Source of the DNA: an uncultured Lysobacteraceae bacterium | GTDB taxonomy: Bacteria > Pseudomonadota > Gammaproteobacteria > Xanthomonadales > Xanthomonadaceae | Direction of reading: 5' to 3' | NCBI GenBank assembly: GCA_946480825.1 | Contig: CAMLLG010000097.1 | Coordinates: forward strand, 1 to 10,999 | DNA: 10,999 nucleotides | Shown here: positions 1-7,371 of the stretch, one piece after another | Layout: every line of letters starts with the position of its first letter | Position numbering within the stretch: the stretch's first letter is position 1 | Notes under the pieces: model-generated | Told to the model about the DNA's origin: nothing | The model's input: only the letters and a program-made list of their open reading frames with translations | The model's database searches: none | Made by a program: the position numbers and the translations under genes

Positions 1-77
1 AGGTCAAGGTGCTGGAAGTCGACAAGCAGGGCCGCATCCGCCTGTCGATGAAGGCGGTCGAGGAAGGCGAGGGCTGA
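1..77 (+). CDS. pnp: Polynucleotide phosphorylase, C-terminal end (partial)
   Basis: Only the last 24 codons are in the window, in the frame starting at base 3 and ending in TGA at 75-77. The visible tail contains VKVLEVDKQGRIRLSMK followed by an acidic/Gly end (EEGEG). This is the last beta-strand of an S1 RNA-binding domain and the short tail typical of gammaproteobacterial Pnp. Pnp is the phosphorolytic 3'-to-5' exoribonuclease of the RNA degradosome, and its S1 domain grips the RNA. Other S1-domain proteins such as ribosomal protein S1 or RNase E/G share the LEVDxxxxRIxLSxK pattern, but the immediate stop after a short acidic tail fits Pnp best. A hairpin terminator follows 51 bases downstream, so this appears to be the last gene of its transcript. 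Confidence 0.8.
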   Translation, partial: VKVLEVDKQGRIRLSMKAVEEGEG

Positions 78-128
78 TCTCCCGCCCGTCTACGGCGCGC
101 GTCTTCAGCGGACGCCGCCTGCGACATC

Positions 129-165
129 CGATGCCCGCCATGCGAATGGCGGGCATCGTCGTTTC
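129..165 (+). terminator. Probable intrinsic terminator after pnp
   Basis: A perfect 12-bp inverted repeat (129-140 CGATGCCCGCCA with 147-158 TGGCGGGCATCG) encloses a 6-base loop TGCGAA. The stem is GC-rich and very stable. It is followed by TCGTTTCTG, which has only a short T run, so termination may be incomplete. It lies between the end of pnp and the receptor gene and has no other obvious role. Confidence 0.75.
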
Positions 166-211
166 TGCGTCCTGAGAATCCCGGCCCGGGCGACGCGGCA
201 TCGCGCCGTGT

Positions 212-224
212 GACAATCCGCGGC
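212..224 (+). promoter_or_regulatory. Candidate -10 element giving a leaderless receptor mRNA
   Basis: GACAAT at 212-217 matches the sigma-70 -10 consensus at four of six positions, including the final AAT. It ends seven bases before the ATG at 225, so transcription would begin at or next to the start codon. There is no Shine-Dalgarno before either 225 or the upstream in-frame GTG at 210, which fits a leaderless transcript. I cannot find a convincing -35 box, and GC-rich genomes give chance matches, so this is tentative. Confidence 0.3.
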
Positions 225-2357
225 ATGCGCATTTCCCCGCTCTCGCTGGCCTGCCTGTTCGCGTTGTCCGTGTTCGCGCCGCCTGTGCGGTCGCAGTCGC
301 CTGCCGGTGACGCTGCGCGACCGGGCGATGCCGCGGCCAGCGATGCGCGCGAACTCGACACCATCCGCGTCGCGGGTTTGCCGCGTTCGCCGGAGGCCTT
401 GCCCGGTTCGGCGACGGTGCTGCGCGCCGATGCGCTGCGCGACGCACAGCGTCAGGTGAATCTGTCCGAGGCGCTGCAGCGCGTGCCGGGGTTCACCGCC
501 TTCGATCGCCAGAATTACGCGCAGGATCTGCAGATCCAGTCGCGCGGCTTCGGCGCGCGTTCGACCTTCGGCATCCGCGGCATCCGTCTGATCGTCGATG
601 GCATTCCCGCCGGCGCAGCGGACGGGCAGGGGCAGGCGGCGGCGTTTCCGCTGTCGTCGCTCGATCGCATCGATGTGCTGCGCGGGCCCCTGGCGCTGCA
701 GTTTGGCAATGCCAGCGGTGGCGTGATCCTCGGCGAAAGCGTGCTGGATGCGCCGCCGGGACCGTCGTTGGACCTGTGGACCGGCAGCGACGACAGTCAT
801 CGCATCGGTGTGCGCGCCGATGGCGGCGAGGCCGGAGACCCCTGGCGTTGGCGTGCGTCGGCCAGTGCGTTCTCGACCGCCGGCGCGCGCCCGCACGGCG
901 CTGCGCGTCGGCAGCAGTTCAATGCGATCGGCGAATGGTCGCCGCGCGAGGATCAGCGCCTGCGCCTGGTCTACAACGGCCTGCGCCAACCGCTGGCCGA
1001 AGATCCTCTGGGGCTCACGCGCGCGGCGTTCGCGCGCGACGCCGGGCAGACCGATCCGGTCGTGCTGCAGTTCGATACCCGCAAGACCGTCGACGAACAT
1101 CAGTTGGGCGCGCGCTGGCGCCAGGAGGGCGAGAACGGCGAATGGTGGGCATCGACATATCGCACCCGGCGCGGAATCGAACAGTTCCTCGCCGTGCCCG
1201 TCGGTGCGCAATCGGCGCCGGGCAGCGCGGGCGGTGTCATCGATCTGTGGCGCAATTCGACCGGCATCGACATCGGCCGACGCTGGCGCGGTACGCGCGG
1301 TGCGGTCGTGATCGCGCTGGAAGCGACGCGCCTGGACGAAATCCGTCGCGGCTACGAGAACTTCGTCGGCACCGCGCTGGGCATGCGCGGGCGGCTGCGG
1401 CGCGACGAGCGCAATCGCCTCGACAGCCTCGATCTCGCGCTCAGCGGCGACATCGCGCTGCCGCACGACTGGTCGTTGCTGGCCGGCGTGCGGCATTCGC
1501 GCCTGCGCGTCGACAGCGACGACCGTTACCTCGCCAACGGCGACGACAGCGGCGGGCGTCGCGACGCGGCGTCCGCCTGGTCCGTCGGTGCGGTGCGTCG
1601 TCTGGCCCGGGGCGAGATTCATGCCAGCGTCGGCGGCGGTTTCGAAACGCCGACGCTCAACGAAACCGCGTATCGCCCCGACGGCGCGGCCGGCTTCAAC
1701 CGCGATCTGCGCGCGTCGCGGACGCATGCGTTCGAACTCGGAGGACGCTGGCGCGGCGCCTGGGGCGAAGCATCGATCGCCGCGTATCGCATCGACGGCC
1801 GCGACGAGATCGTGCCCGCGCTGAACCGCGGCGGGCGCGCCAGTTTCGCGAATGCCGCGGCGACCCGCCGCGAAGGCGTCGAGATCGGCGCATCCGGTGC
1901 GCTCGCGCCGCGCTGGCGCTATGCCGTCGCGGCGAGCTGGATCGACGCGCGCTTCGTCGAGGCCTTCGCGTTCGTGGTGCAGAACGAGCGTCGCGAAGTG
2001 GCGGCCGGCAACCGCGTGCCGGGCATTCCGCGCGCCGACCTCTTCGCGGAACTCGAATGGCGTTCCGATGATGGACGCTGGTCCAGTGCGCTCGAATCGC
2101 GCGTGGTCGGCGACATCGCGGTGGACGACCGCAACACCGATGCCGCCGAGGGCCATGCGCGTTTCGCCTGGCGCGCAAGCTGGCGTGCGGCGACGCGCGA
2201 AGACGGCGGCGATTGGCACGCCTTCGTGCGCATCGACAATCTGCTCGACCGCCGCCATGCGGGCTCGGTGATCGTCAACGAAGCCAACGGCCGCTATTTC
2301 GAACCCGGCGCCGGGCGCGGATTCACGGTGGGTGTCGGCTGGTCGGGCGCGCGCTAG
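225..2357 (+). CDS. pqqU: TonB-dependent outer-membrane receptor, PqqU/YncD type (probable PQQ uptake)
   Basis: This is a 710-residue TonB-dependent receptor: a 22-strand outer-membrane barrel with an N-terminal plug that imports a scarce ligand using TonB-ExbBD energy. Residues 1 to about 23 form a signal peptide (MRISPLSLACLFALSVFA core). A TonB box, LDTIRVAG, lies at 44-51. The plug (about 55-165) includes NLSEALQRVPG, RQNYAQDLQ (95-103), RGFGARSTFGIRGIRL, VDGIP and DGQGQ (133-137). The barrel carries DPLGLT, FDTRKT, RRDERN, FETPTLNE, GNRVPGI and, near the end, SVIVNEANGRYFEP. These motifs match, in order and spacing, what I recall of E. coli YncD, since shown to be the PQQ receptor and renamed PqqU. 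Import of pyrroloquinoline quinone for periplasmic quinoprotein dehydrogenases is therefore inferred from orthology; no pqq biosynthesis or dehydrogenase gene is visible here. The ATG at 225 is preferred over a GTG at 210 because it begins the signal peptide directly. The protein ends in WSGAR rather than the usual terminal aromatic residue. The gene converges on the DUF1501 gene, leaving 19 bp between stops. Confidence 0.88.
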   Translation: MRISPLSLACLFALSVFAPPVRSQSPAGDAARPGDAAASDARELDTIRVAGLPRSPEALPGSATVLRADALRDAQRQVNLSEALQRVPGFTAFDRQNYAQDLQIQSRGFGARSTFGIRGIRLIVDGIPAGAADGQGQAAAFPLSSLDRIDVLRGPLALQFGNASGGVILGESVLDAPPGPSLDLWTGSDDSHRIGVRADGGEAGDPWRWRASASAFSTAGARPHGAARRQQFNAIGEWSPREDQRLRLVYNGLRQPLAEDPLGLTRAAFARDAGQTDPVVLQFDTRKTVDEHQLGARWRQEGENGEWWASTYRTRRGIEQFLAVPVGAQSAPGSAGGVIDLWRNSTGIDIGRRWRGTRGAVVIALEATRLDEIRRGYENFVGTALGMRGRLRRDERNRLDSLDLALSGDIALPHDWSLLAGVRHSRLRVDSDDRYLANGDDSGGRRDAASAWSVGAVRRLARGEIHASVGGGFETPTLNETAYRPDGAAGFNRDLRASRTHAFELGGRWRGAWGEASIAAYRIDGRDEIVPALNRGGRASFANAAATRREGVEIGASGALAPRWRYAVAASWIDARFVEAFAFVVQNERREVAAGNRVPGIPRADLFAELEWRSDDGRWSSALESRVVGDIAVDDRNTDAAEGHARFAWRASWRAATREDGGDWHAFVRIDNLLDRRHAGSVIVNEANGRYFEPGAGRGFTVGVGWSGAR

Positions 2358-2376
2358 CCGTCACGCCCGCGCGTTG

Positions 2377-3870
2377 TCAGTTCAACCCCAGCGCCGCCAG
2401 CATCCGCAGGAACCAGTTGTCGCGGTCGCGTTCGCGGGCGCGAATCGCGCGCGAACTCTCCAGCGAACTGCCGTAGGCCGGCTGCGTGTTCGCGGGCAGG
2501 TGCGCGGTGATCGGCGACATTGCCGCCGCGGTGTACTGCGGGACCAGATCGCTGCCCTGGAAAATGCCCATCGGGCTGTAGCCGGTGTAGCCCGGGAACA
2601 CGGTGCCGAGCTTGTTGTTGCCCATGCGCCGGATCGCCAGTTCCGAGAACACGCGCCGGAAGTCGGTGGTGACCGGAATATCGCCGAAATAGGGCGACAG
2701 GACCTGCGGGTCGAGGCCGAGCCACTGGCCGTAGAAGCGGCGGCCGTTGACCGGACCACCGAGCACCAGCAGCGGATTGCCGTAGCCGTGATCGGTGCCG
2801 CCGCTGCCGTTCTGGCGCACGCGGCGGCCGAACTCCGACTGCACGATCACGGTCACGCGACCCATTTCGCCGCCGGCGTTGAGATCGTTGTAGAACGCGG
2901 TCAGCGCCTGCGACAGCTCGACGATCTTGTTCTGGTAGTAGCTGTAACCGCTGCCGGCGGTGCCCTGGCCATCGTGGGTGTCCCAGCCGCCCAGATCCAG
3001 CGTGGCGAAGCGCAGACCGAGGTTGAAGCGGATCGATTGCGCGACCGTCCACAGCTGGCGCGCGAAGTTGGTGGTCGGCCAGCCCGCCGGAAGCGTCGAG
3101 GTGAAGCCCTGCGCGCCGATCACGCGCATGGCGTTGTCGGCGCCGAGGCCGCCGAGTTCGACGCCGGTCTGGCCCGCCCACAGCCCGGCCAGAGTTTCGT
3201 TCAGGCCCTTGGTGCCGGCGGGCATGCCGCTGCGGAACTGCTGCCACTGCCAGGCGCCGCTGTTGAGCGCGAAGTCGGTCGGACTGGACATCGCCAGCGA
3301 CTGCGTGGCGCCCAGCAGATTGGCCGGCTGCCGGCTGGCCACGGCGAGCAGCGGCAGGGTTTCGGTGCCGGTGATGCCGGGCTGGGTGGCCCAGGCGCGG
3401 GTCAACCAGCCGGTGCCGCCGCCCTGATTGCCGGGCGTGCCGAGGTCGAGGAAAAGCTGGGCATCGAAGTGGCTGCGGGTGACCACGGTCGGCATGCCGC
3501 AGCTGTGGACGATCGCGAGCTTCCCGGCGTTCCAGATATCGCGCAGGCCGGTGGCCGAGGGATGCAGGCCGAAGCCGGTGGCGCTGCCGTCGGCGAGCGT
3601 CAGCGGCAGGGCGCCGTAAGTGCCGCTGGCGGCGATGTTCAGCGACGGCCGCGCTTCTTCGTAATGATTGCGGTCGTTGCCGGAAATCGGGGGCACGAGG
3701 TTCAGGCCGTCCATGCCGCCGCGCAGGAACACCAGCACCACGGTGTCGTAACCGTTCACCGCGGCCTGCGCCTCCTGCGAGAACAGCAGGCCGGGACCGG
3801 CCGCGCCGATCGCGGCGGTGGCGCAGCAGCCCTTGAGGAATTCGCGCCGGTCGAGTCTGGAATGGGTCAT
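2377..3870 (-). CDS. DUF1501 protein, Tat-exported, alkaline-phosphatase-like fold (copy 1)
   Basis: The 497-residue protein begins with a twin-arginine signal: DRREFLKG at 7-14, a hydrophobic Ala/Gly stretch, and a likely cleavage after AQA (34-36). It should therefore be exported folded, possibly with metal bound. After FLRGGMDGLN (RGGMDG at 50-55) come SEFGR (345-349), preceded by GWDTH (295-299) and followed by GTDHG (358-362). DUF1501 (PF07394) is placed in the alkaline phosphatase/sulfatase-like superfamily, where such Asp and His residues bind divalent metals. A hydrolase or phospho/sulfo-transferase role is inference: I see no obvious nucleophile and no substrate is known. The C-terminus (ARERDRDNW then LAALGLN) is conserved in the paralogue at 5849-7360. 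The gene follows its DUF1800 partner by 10 bp, with a Shine-Dalgarno built into that gene's stop codon. It is the last gene of its operon, with no room for a terminator before the convergent receptor gene. Confidence 0.9.
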   Translation of the reverse strand: MTHSRLDRREFLKGCCATAAIGAAGPGLLFSQEAQAAVNGYDTVVLVFLRGGMDGLNLVPPISGNDRNHYEEARPSLNIAASGTYGALPLTLADGSATGFGLHPSATGLRDIWNAGKLAIVHSCGMPTVVTRSHFDAQLFLDLGTPGNQGGGTGWLTRAWATQPGITGTETLPLLAVASRQPANLLGATQSLAMSSPTDFALNSGAWQWQQFRSGMPAGTKGLNETLAGLWAGQTGVELGGLGADNAMRVIGAQGFTSTLPAGWPTTNFARQLWTVAQSIRFNLGLRFATLDLGGWDTHDGQGTAGSGYSYYQNKIVELSQALTAFYNDLNAGGEMGRVTVIVQSEFGRRVRQNGSGGTDHGYGNPLLVLGGPVNGRRFYGQWLGLDPQVLSPYFGDIPVTTDFRRVFSELAIRRMGNNKLGTVFPGYTGYSPMGIFQGSDLVPQYTAAAMSPITAHLPANTQPAYGSSLESSRAIRARERDRDNWFLRMLAALGLN

Positions 3871-3877
3871 GGCGATG

Positions 3878-3883
3878 TCCTCA
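3878..3883 (-). promoter_or_regulatory. Ribosome-binding site overlapping the DUF1800 stop codon (copy 1)
   Basis: On the minus strand the sequence reads TGAGGA, seven bases, then ATG at 3870. The TGA stop of the DUF1800 gene is part of the GAGGA Shine-Dalgarno of the DUF1501 gene. This fixes the DUF1501 start and implies translational coupling. The same arrangement recurs in the second operon copy. Confidence 0.75.
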
Positions 3884-5680
3884 GCGGCTCATGAATTCGG
3901 GCGACATCAGGATCAGCGAGACCAGACTGCGCAGTCTCTGCTGGTTGTAATGCCGCTTCGGGTCGCTCGCCGCCCAGGTGTCGGTGTCGGTGATGACGTA
4001 GCTGGCCGGGTCGCCGTTCTGGGCCATGAACGCCACCAGCGTCTGCCGCCGCGAGGCGACCGGCAGATAGCCGAGGATGCGCTGGCACCAGAAATCCACG
4101 AGGTTGTTGGCGGTCCAGTTGGTCACGCCGCTGCGCGTGGTCGCGAGGATCGGCACCATCGGCGTCGAGCCGTCGACGGTTTCGGTCATCCAGTTCAACA
4201 GTTTCCAGGTCATCGCGTAGCTGTTCGCCCCGGACCAGGCGAGGCCGGTGTCCGGATAGCCGTTCGGCGCCGGCCATTCGTAGGGCATGTGCCCGGTGAA
4301 CGTCATGCGCCAGAACAACTCGTCGCTCTTGGCGTCGCCCACGCGTGGCGTCCAGTCCGAGTCGAGGCTGCGCAACGCCGCGGCGGCGAGTTCGAACGGT
4401 CGGCGGTTCTTGGCGCCCCAACCGTGGATGAAGGCGTTCGACAACAGAATGTGGCGCAGGGTCAGCGCGATCTGGTTCGGCTGTTGCCAGTTGGCGCGGA
4501 AGATCGCGGCGGCGCTGTCGATCAGCGACTGCGGCGGCGTATCGGACACGAAGCGGCGGATGAGTTTCTTGCAGATGAACTTGGCCACGCGCGGATGCGA
4601 GGCGACGCGGTCGAGGATGTCGCGACCGTCCTTCATCGCCGGCTGTTCGGGATTGAGGAATTTGCCGAGCACGAACTTCGGGCCGGCATCGTGCCAGGCC
4701 TGGCGATAGACGAACGTGCCGTCGTCCTCGGTCGGATACTGCCAGTGACCGTCCTTGACCGACCAGCCGGTGAAGGCCGCGGCGGTTTCGTACACGTCGA
4801 CATCGGTGTAGCCCAGCGGATAGGCCGGGTCTTCGGGGCAGGGCGGCACCTGGAACGGATCCATGAAGCCGAGGTAGTTTTCGGCGCCGAAGGTGTGCAG
4901 TTCCAGCAGCTCGCGCGCGAAATTCTCGTTGGGCCCGGAGCGGGTGTTCGAGGCGTTGTCCAGGTAATACATCATCGCCGTGCTCTGGGCGACGGCTTCG
5001 AGCATCGTGCGGAAGTTGCCCAGCGCGTTGGCGCGGATCACATCGCGGTGATAATGGCCGTAGACCGGGCCGGCCGCGTAGTCGCTCACGGTCACGTTGA
5101 AGTGGTTGTGCCAGTGCGCCACCATCACTTCCTGCAACTGTCGCTTCGAATGCACGGCGCGCGCGAGCGCACCGCGCTGCACTTCCCAGGCCGGACGCAT
5201 GCGCACGTCGTAGACCGGGTCGGGCGCGACGTGGTCGGCCCACAGCTGGGTCAGGCTCTTGCCGAGCGTGTTGTAGCCGGCGGCGGCGAGACGATTGTCC
5301 AGCGCGCTGTCGTCGATGGCGGCGGGATTGAGCTGCTGATCGACGAAGGCGGTGAGCCGTGCGGTGTCGTTCGCGCCGAGCGCGTTGAACTGCGAGATCA
5401 GCGCTGGCGTCGCGCCGAAGGTCAGATGGTTCAACACCCGTACCGCGAACGGCGCGCGCTGCAGCGTGAGCAGCGCCGCGTTCGAGAGCCGCGAGGTGGA
5501 TGGCGCCGCGATCTGCTGCGTGCCGGCCGCGGCTGTCGACATCGCGGTCGCCTCGTCTTCCGGCGCGCGCGGCGGCCCGGACTGGAACCGCAGCGCGCCC
5601 CGGATGCCGTGACGCTTCGCGATCGTGGCGTAAACGGTCTGGCGGAGACGGCGGGAAGGCTTCGAGATCGGTCTGGGCAT
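3881..5680 (-). CDS. DUF1800 domain protein (copy 1)
   Basis: The 599-residue protein belongs to DUF1800 (PF08811), which has no established biochemical function. Layout: a basic N-terminal segment (MPRP, then SRRLRQ and IAKRHGIRG, ending in RFQ near residue 33); an Ala/Pro/Thr-rich linker (about 34-70); then the family core from FAVRVLNHLTFG. Core motifs include HWHNHF (189-194), NENFARELLELHTFG (251-265), FTGWSV (303-308), HPRVAKFICKKL (362-373) and a closing YNQQRLRSLVSLILMSPEF. The His/Asn/Glu-rich motifs could bind a metal or a sugar, but that is a guess. There is no hydrophobic signal peptide although its partner is a Tat substrate. The ATG at 5680 is chosen because MPRP is shared with the paralogue; the ribosome site is weak (GGAACC). 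Residues 362-422 are encoded by DNA identical to the paralogue's, which suggests gene conversion. Confidence 0.9.
   Translation of the reverse strand: MPRPISKPSRRLRQTVYATIAKRHGIRGALRFQSGPPRAPEDEATAMSTAAAGTQQIAAPSTSRLSNAALLTLQRAPFAVRVLNHLTFGATPALISQFNALGANDTARLTAFVDQQLNPAAIDDSALDNRLAAAGYNTLGKSLTQLWADHVAPDPVYDVRMRPAWEVQRGALARAVHSKRQLQEVMVAHWHNHFNVTVSDYAAGPVYGHYHRDVIRANALGNFRTMLEAVAQSTAMMYYLDNASNTRSGPNENFARELLELHTFGAENYLGFMDPFQVPPCPEDPAYPLGYTDVDVYETAAAFTGWSVKDGHWQYPTEDDGTFVYRQAWHDAGPKFVLGKFLNPEQPAMKDGRDILDRVASHPRVAKFICKKLIRRFVSDTPPQSLIDSAAAIFRANWQQPNQIALTLRHILLSNAFIHGWGAKNRRPFELAAAALRSLDSDWTPRVGDAKSDELFWRMTFTGHMPYEWPAPNGYPDTGLAWSGANSYAMTWKLLNWMTETVDGSTPMVPILATTRSGVTNWTANNLVDFWCQRILGYLPVASRRQTLVAFMAQNGDPASYVITDTDTWAASDPKRHYNQQRLRSLVSLILMSPEFMSR
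4415..4597 (-). repeat. 183-bp exact repeat inside DUF1800 copy 1
   Basis: Every base matches 7915-8097 (constant offset of 3500). It encodes residues 362-422, from HPRVAKF to HGWG. The flanks diverge sharply on the 4414 side and more gradually past 4598. No synonymous change across about 61 codons, within genes that otherwise differ at many third positions, indicates recent gene conversion. Confidence 0.9.
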
Positions 5681-5848
5681 GACAGGTTCCAGGTCGCGAT
5701 GGGTCCGGTACGGATCAGGGCACTATAAGGCGCATGCCACGGCCGGAAGCGCGCAGCATCGCGCGCGAACCGTGACGGGCGCCGCGGTCTTCGACATGCG
5801 CGATGCCTGCGACGCGAGGGCGCATTTTCGGGCTGTCGTCGGCAGGCG
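5681..5848 (-). promoter_or_regulatory. Inter-operon region with candidate promoter for operon copy 1
   Basis: This 168-bp gap separates the end of operon copy 2 from the start of copy 1. On the minus strand TATAGT (plus-strand 5722-5727) matches the -10 consensus at five of six positions and lies about 41 bases before the DUF1800 ATG. No good -35 box is visible at the proper distance. A small GC hairpin, GCGCGC at 5749-5754 with 5761-5766, lies just upstream but has no T tract. I see no clear terminator for copy 2, so copy 1 may also receive read-through. Confidence 0.4.
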
Positions 5849-7360
5849 TCAGGACAGGCCCAGCGCGGCCAGCAGGCGCCGGATCCAGTGTTGCCGATCG
5901 CGCTCGCGGGCGCGGAGCGCGCGCGAACTTTCCAGCGAACTGCCGTAGGCCGGCTGCGGATGGGCGGGCAGGCGCGCGGTCATCGGCTGCGATGCCATCG
6001 AGACGTACTGCGGCACCAGATCGCTGCCCTGGAAAATGCCCAGGGGCGAATAGCCGGCATAGCCCGGGAACACATCGCCGAGCCGGTTGTTGCCCATGCG
6101 CCGGATGATCAGTTCGCTGAAGACGCGGCGGAAGTCGGTGGTCACCGGGATATCGCCGAAGTAGGGCGACAGGACCTGCGGGTCCAGCCCGAGCCATTGC
6201 CCGTAGAGCCGGCGTCCGTTGACCGGCCCGCCCATCACCAGCAGCGGATTGCCGTAGCCGTGGTCGGTGCCGCCGCTGCCGTTCTGGCGCACGCGGCGGC
6301 CGAATTCCGACTGCACGATGACGGTGACCCGGCCCATCTGACCGGTCGTGTTCAACTCGTTGTAGAAGGCGGTCAGCGCCTGCGACAGTTCGGTGATCTT
6401 GTTCGAATACAGGCTGGTGCCGGTGGTGCCCTGATTTTCGTGGGTGTCCCAGCCGCCCAGATCGATCGCGGCGTAGCGCAGGCCGAGGTTGAAGCGGATC
6501 GACTGCGCCACCGTCCACAGCTGGCGTGCGAAGGTGCTGGTCGGCCAGGCCACCGGCGTCGTCGGCAGGGTCGAGGTGTAGCCCTGCTGCGCGATGAGCT
6601 GCATCGAGGCGTCCGCGCGCTGGCCGGCGATCTCGACGCCGCTCTGGCCCGCCCACAGGCTGGCGATGCTCTCGGTGACGCCCTTCGTGCCGGCGGGCAT
6701 GCCGGAGCGATACGCCCGCCACTGCGATGCGCCCGAGCTGAGCGAGAAATCGCCCGGGCTGGGCATCGACAACGCTTCGGTGGAGCCCCGCAGATTGGCC
6801 GGCTGGCGGCTGGCGACCGCCAGCAGCGGCATGGTGCCGCCGACGCCGCCGGCGGGCCGGGTCTGCCAGGCGCGGGTCATCCAGCCGGTGGTGGCGATCA
6901 GATTGCCCGGCGTACCGAGATCGAGATAGGCCTGGGCATCGAAGTGACTGCGGGTGACCACGGTGGGCATGCCGCAGCACTGCACGATCGCCAACTTGCC
7001 GAGGTTCCAGACCTCGTGCAGACCGGTCGCCGAGGGATGCAGGCCGAAGCCGGTGGCGGTGCCGTTGGCGAGCGTCAGCGGCAGTGCGCTCGCATCGCCG
7101 CTGGCCGGGATGCGCAGGGTCGGCCGCGCTTCCTCGTAGAAGCCGCGATCGTTGCCGGAAACCGGCGTGACCAGATTCAGGCCGTCGATGCCGCCGCGCA
7201 GGAACACCACGACCACGGTGTCGAACGCGTTTTCCGCCGCATGCGCGTCCTGCCAGAACAGCATGGTCGGACCGAGCGCGGCGACCGCGGCGCCCGCGCT
7301 GCAGCCCTTGAGGAATTCGCGTCGATCGAGGCCGTGCCCATTCGAGTCAGAGATGTTCAT
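5849..7360 (-). CDS. DUF1501 protein, Tat-exported, alkaline-phosphatase-like fold (copy 2)
   Basis: The 503-residue paralogue of the protein at 2377-3870 is collinear over its whole length. A ten-residue hydrophilic start (MNISDSNGHG) precedes the twin-arginine motif LDRREFLKG (11-19), an Ala-rich core and a likely cleavage after AHA (39-41). The metal-site motifs are all kept: RGGIDG (55-60), GWDTH (303-307), SEFGR (351-355) and GTDHG (364-368). Both copies therefore look functional. The open frame continues upstream of this ATG to 8734, but that extension is only an out-of-frame reading of the DUF1800 gene. The start at 7360 is fixed by a strong Shine-Dalgarno (GAGGAG) and by the signal peptide. 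Differences from copy 1 lie mostly in the N-terminus and in surface loops, consistent with a related but not identical substrate (inference). Confidence 0.9.
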   Translation of the reverse strand: MNISDSNGHGLDRREFLKGCSAGAAVAALGPTMLFWQDAHAAENAFDTVVVVFLRGGIDGLNLVTPVSGNDRGFYEEARPTLRIPASGDASALPLTLANGTATGFGLHPSATGLHEVWNLGKLAIVQCCGMPTVVTRSHFDAQAYLDLGTPGNLIATTGWMTRAWQTRPAGGVGGTMPLLAVASRQPANLRGSTEALSMPSPGDFSLSSGASQWRAYRSGMPAGTKGVTESIASLWAGQSGVEIAGQRADASMQLIAQQGYTSTLPTTPVAWPTSTFARQLWTVAQSIRFNLGLRYAAIDLGGWDTHENQGTTGTSLYSNKITELSQALTAFYNELNTTGQMGRVTVIVQSEFGRRVRQNGSGGTDHGYGNPLLVMGGPVNGRRLYGQWLGLDPQVLSPYFGDIPVTTDFRRVFSELIIRRMGNNRLGDVFPGYAGYSPLGIFQGSDLVPQYVSMASQPMTARLPAHPQPAYGSSLESSRALRARERDRQHWIRRLLAALGLS

Positions 7361-7364
7361 GGGA

Positions 7365-7371
7365 CTCCTCA
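7365..7371 (-). promoter_or_regulatory. Ribosome-binding site overlapping the DUF1800 stop codon (copy 2)
   Basis: The minus strand reads TGAGGAG, four bases, then ATG at 7360. As in copy 1 the stop codon of the DUF1800 gene lies inside the Shine-Dalgarno of the DUF1501 gene. Conservation of this overlap, while nearby bases differ, argues that coupled translation is selected. Confidence 0.75.

Larger units (their letters stand above)
2377..5680 (-). repeat. Operon copy 1 of a tandem DUF1800-DUF1501 duplication
   Basis: The two-gene block here and the block at 5849-9213 have the same gene order, strand, gene spacing (10 versus 8 bp from stop codon to ATG) and coupled ribosome site. DNA similarity is patchy. 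Stretches around the GTDHG and NENxARELLELHTFG motifs are close, while linkers and loops have diverged, which is what an old duplication under purifying selection looks like. Confidence 0.85.

Noticed and set aside
210..224. GTG at 210 as the start of the receptor gene.
   Set aside because: It would add five residues before the signal peptide and has no ribosome site. The ATG at 225 gives a normal signal peptide.
105..2258. A 717-codon minus-strand frame opposite the receptor gene.
   Set aside because: It is an antisense shadow. The plus strand carries a full receptor with signal peptide, TonB box and conserved motifs.
2358..2376. A bidirectional terminator between the convergent receptor and DUF1501 genes.
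   Set aside because: The gap is 19 bp with no inverted repeat or T run. Termination must depend on Rho or lie inside the coding sequences.
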